DNA of 5,882 nucleotides from DAOUMU01 sp034409055 (GTDB lineage Bacteria > Chloroflexota > Anaerolineae > 4572-78 > J111). Positions 5,355 through 5,882 of the stretch are shown in pieces; the first letter of the stretch is position 1; each line of letters starts with the position of its first letter. The DNA is taken from the NCBI GenBank assembly GCA_034409055.1, contig DAOUMU010000272.1, positions 1 to 5,882 on the forward strand, given 5' to 3'. The notes beneath the pieces are model-generated. The model was not told the DNA's origin. It was given only the letters and a program-made list of their open reading frames with translations, and ran no database searches. The position numbers were made by a program, and so were the translations under genes.

Positions 5355-5882
5355 ATGTTTTCTAAAAAATTTGTGTTGCTCTTAGTGGTCATGGCTGTGT
5401 TGGGAGCAATTGCCGCCTGCGGCCCGGCCGCCCAACCCGAAACGATTACTGTCGTCGAAACAGTCATCGTCGAGAAAGAGGTCGCCGGTGAAACCGTCAC
5501 CGTCGTCGAAACGGTCGAGGTCGAGAAAGAGGTCGAGGTCATCAAAGAGGTCGAAAAAGTGGTCGAGGTTGAAGTGGCCCCCGAAGACCCCGACGCCGGC
5601 CGCATCCGGGTCGATACGGTCATCAGCAGCGAGCCACCCAGCCTTGATCCCTCCCTGGCCACGGACACCACTTCCCATTTCCTGATCAAGCAGATATTTG
5701 TGGGCCTGGCTACCTTCGACGAAGAGGCCAATGTGATCCCCCAATTGGCCACCGACTGGAGTGTGTCTGACGACGGCCTGGTCTGGACCTACAAGCTGCG
5801 CGATGACATTCATTGGGTCCATCGGGATACCGACGGCAATTATGAAGACATGGGGGTGGTGACGGCTCAGGATGTGGTCTAC
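5355..5882 (+). CDS. ABC transporter substrate-binding lipoprotein, family 5 (SBP_bac_5), N-terminal part
   Basis: An open frame of 176 codons runs off the right edge. It begins with a lipoprotein signal peptide: MFSKKF, a hydrophobic core (7-18) and the lipobox I-A-A-C with C22 as the lipidated residue. A Val/Glu/Lys/Thr-rich stalk follows (about 30-75), then the start of a family 5 periplasmic-type binding fold: EPPSLDPS (93-100), a conserved-type QIFVGLATFDEE, PQLATDWSVSDDGLVWTYKLRD (129-150; recognisable by LA-x2-W-x-S-x-DG-x2-WT) and VTAQDVVY (169-176). The family delivers peptides, nickel or oligosaccharides to an ABC importer at the membrane. A strong AAGGAGG ends 7 nt before the ATG. 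It follows the anti-sigma-like gene by 106 nt and is probably the first gene of a transporter operon continuing to the right. The ligand cannot be told from the N-terminus alone. Confidence 0.92.
   Translation, partial: MFSKKFVLLLVVMAVLGAIAACGPAAQPETITVVETVIVEKEVAGETVTVVETVEVEKEVEVIKEVEKVVEVEVAPEDPDAGRIRVDTVISSEPPSLDPSLATDTTSHFLIKQIFVGLATFDEEANVIPQLATDWSVSDDGLVWTYKLRDDIHWVHRDTDGNYEDMGVVTAQDVVY
5448..5535 (+). repeat. Tandem repeat encoding the lipoprotein stalk
   Basis: Two 37-nt copies (5448-5484 and 5499-5535), offset by 51 nt (17 codons), differ at five positions. Each encodes TVVETV-x-VEKEV. Further VEV/KEVEKVVEVEV codons follow to about 5576. The in-frame repeat spacing suggests the stalk length can change by whole units through slippage or recombination. 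It lies between the lipidated cysteine and the binding domain, so it is best read as a spacer. Confidence 0.7.

Noticed and set aside
5382..5822. Asp/Phe-rich minus-strand frame opposite the lipoprotein
   Set aside because: It is an antisense by-product of the GTC/GAG/GAA repeat codons; the plus-strand lipoprotein has a ribosome binding site, signal peptide and family motifs.

Overview
The window looks like a chromosomal segment of a Chloroflexota bacterium (Anaerolineae/Caldilinea-like). This is an inference, not a proof. It rests on a lipoprotein solute-binding protein with a long Val/Glu/Lys stalk, an ECF-like sigma factor next to a membrane zinc-finger protein carrying BNR/Asp-box repeats, and a GTAGGGGCG...CGCCCCTAC inverted repeat of a kind I recall as dispersed in such genomes. 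There are seven genes, two of them cut by the window edges. I see no rRNA, tRNA, CRISPR array or transposase.

Left edge (1-322). The N-terminus of a small membrane protein is encoded on the minus strand and runs off the left end. It is driven by a perfect-consensus sigma70-type promoter (TTGACA-17-TATAAT) with a 28-bp TetR-type palindrome over the expected transcription start. Behind it is a large inverted repeat (19-bp arms, 33-nt loop).

Sugar-acid oxidoreductase divergon (323-3267). Two minus-strand genes, a KduD-like short-chain dehydrogenase followed 25 nt later by a D-2-hydroxyacid dehydrogenase, form an operon. A zinc-dependent medium-chain dehydrogenase is transcribed the other way. 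The region between them holds two good sigma70-type promoters pointing at each other, with one 16-bp palindrome midway between their -10 boxes, so a single regulator could control both arms. An SDR, an MDR and a 2-ketoacid reductase-like enzyme together suggest interconversion of aldonates and ketoaldonates. The substrate is not shown by the sequence.

Signalling and uptake region (3304-5882). An ECF-like sigma factor is followed 37 nt later by a type II membrane protein. Its N-terminal HxxxCxxC zinc finger is typical of anti-sigma factors; then come one transmembrane helix, a Val/Thr/Glu stalk, and three 52-residue Asp-box repeats outside the cell. After a further 106 nt, a lipoprotein of the family 5 (peptide/oligosaccharide/nickel type) ABC solute-binding proteins begins and runs off the right edge. 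It has a stalk of very similar composition. The most interesting hypothesis is that the sigma/anti-sigma pair senses something outside the cell through a propeller-like domain and controls the adjacent uptake and catabolic genes.
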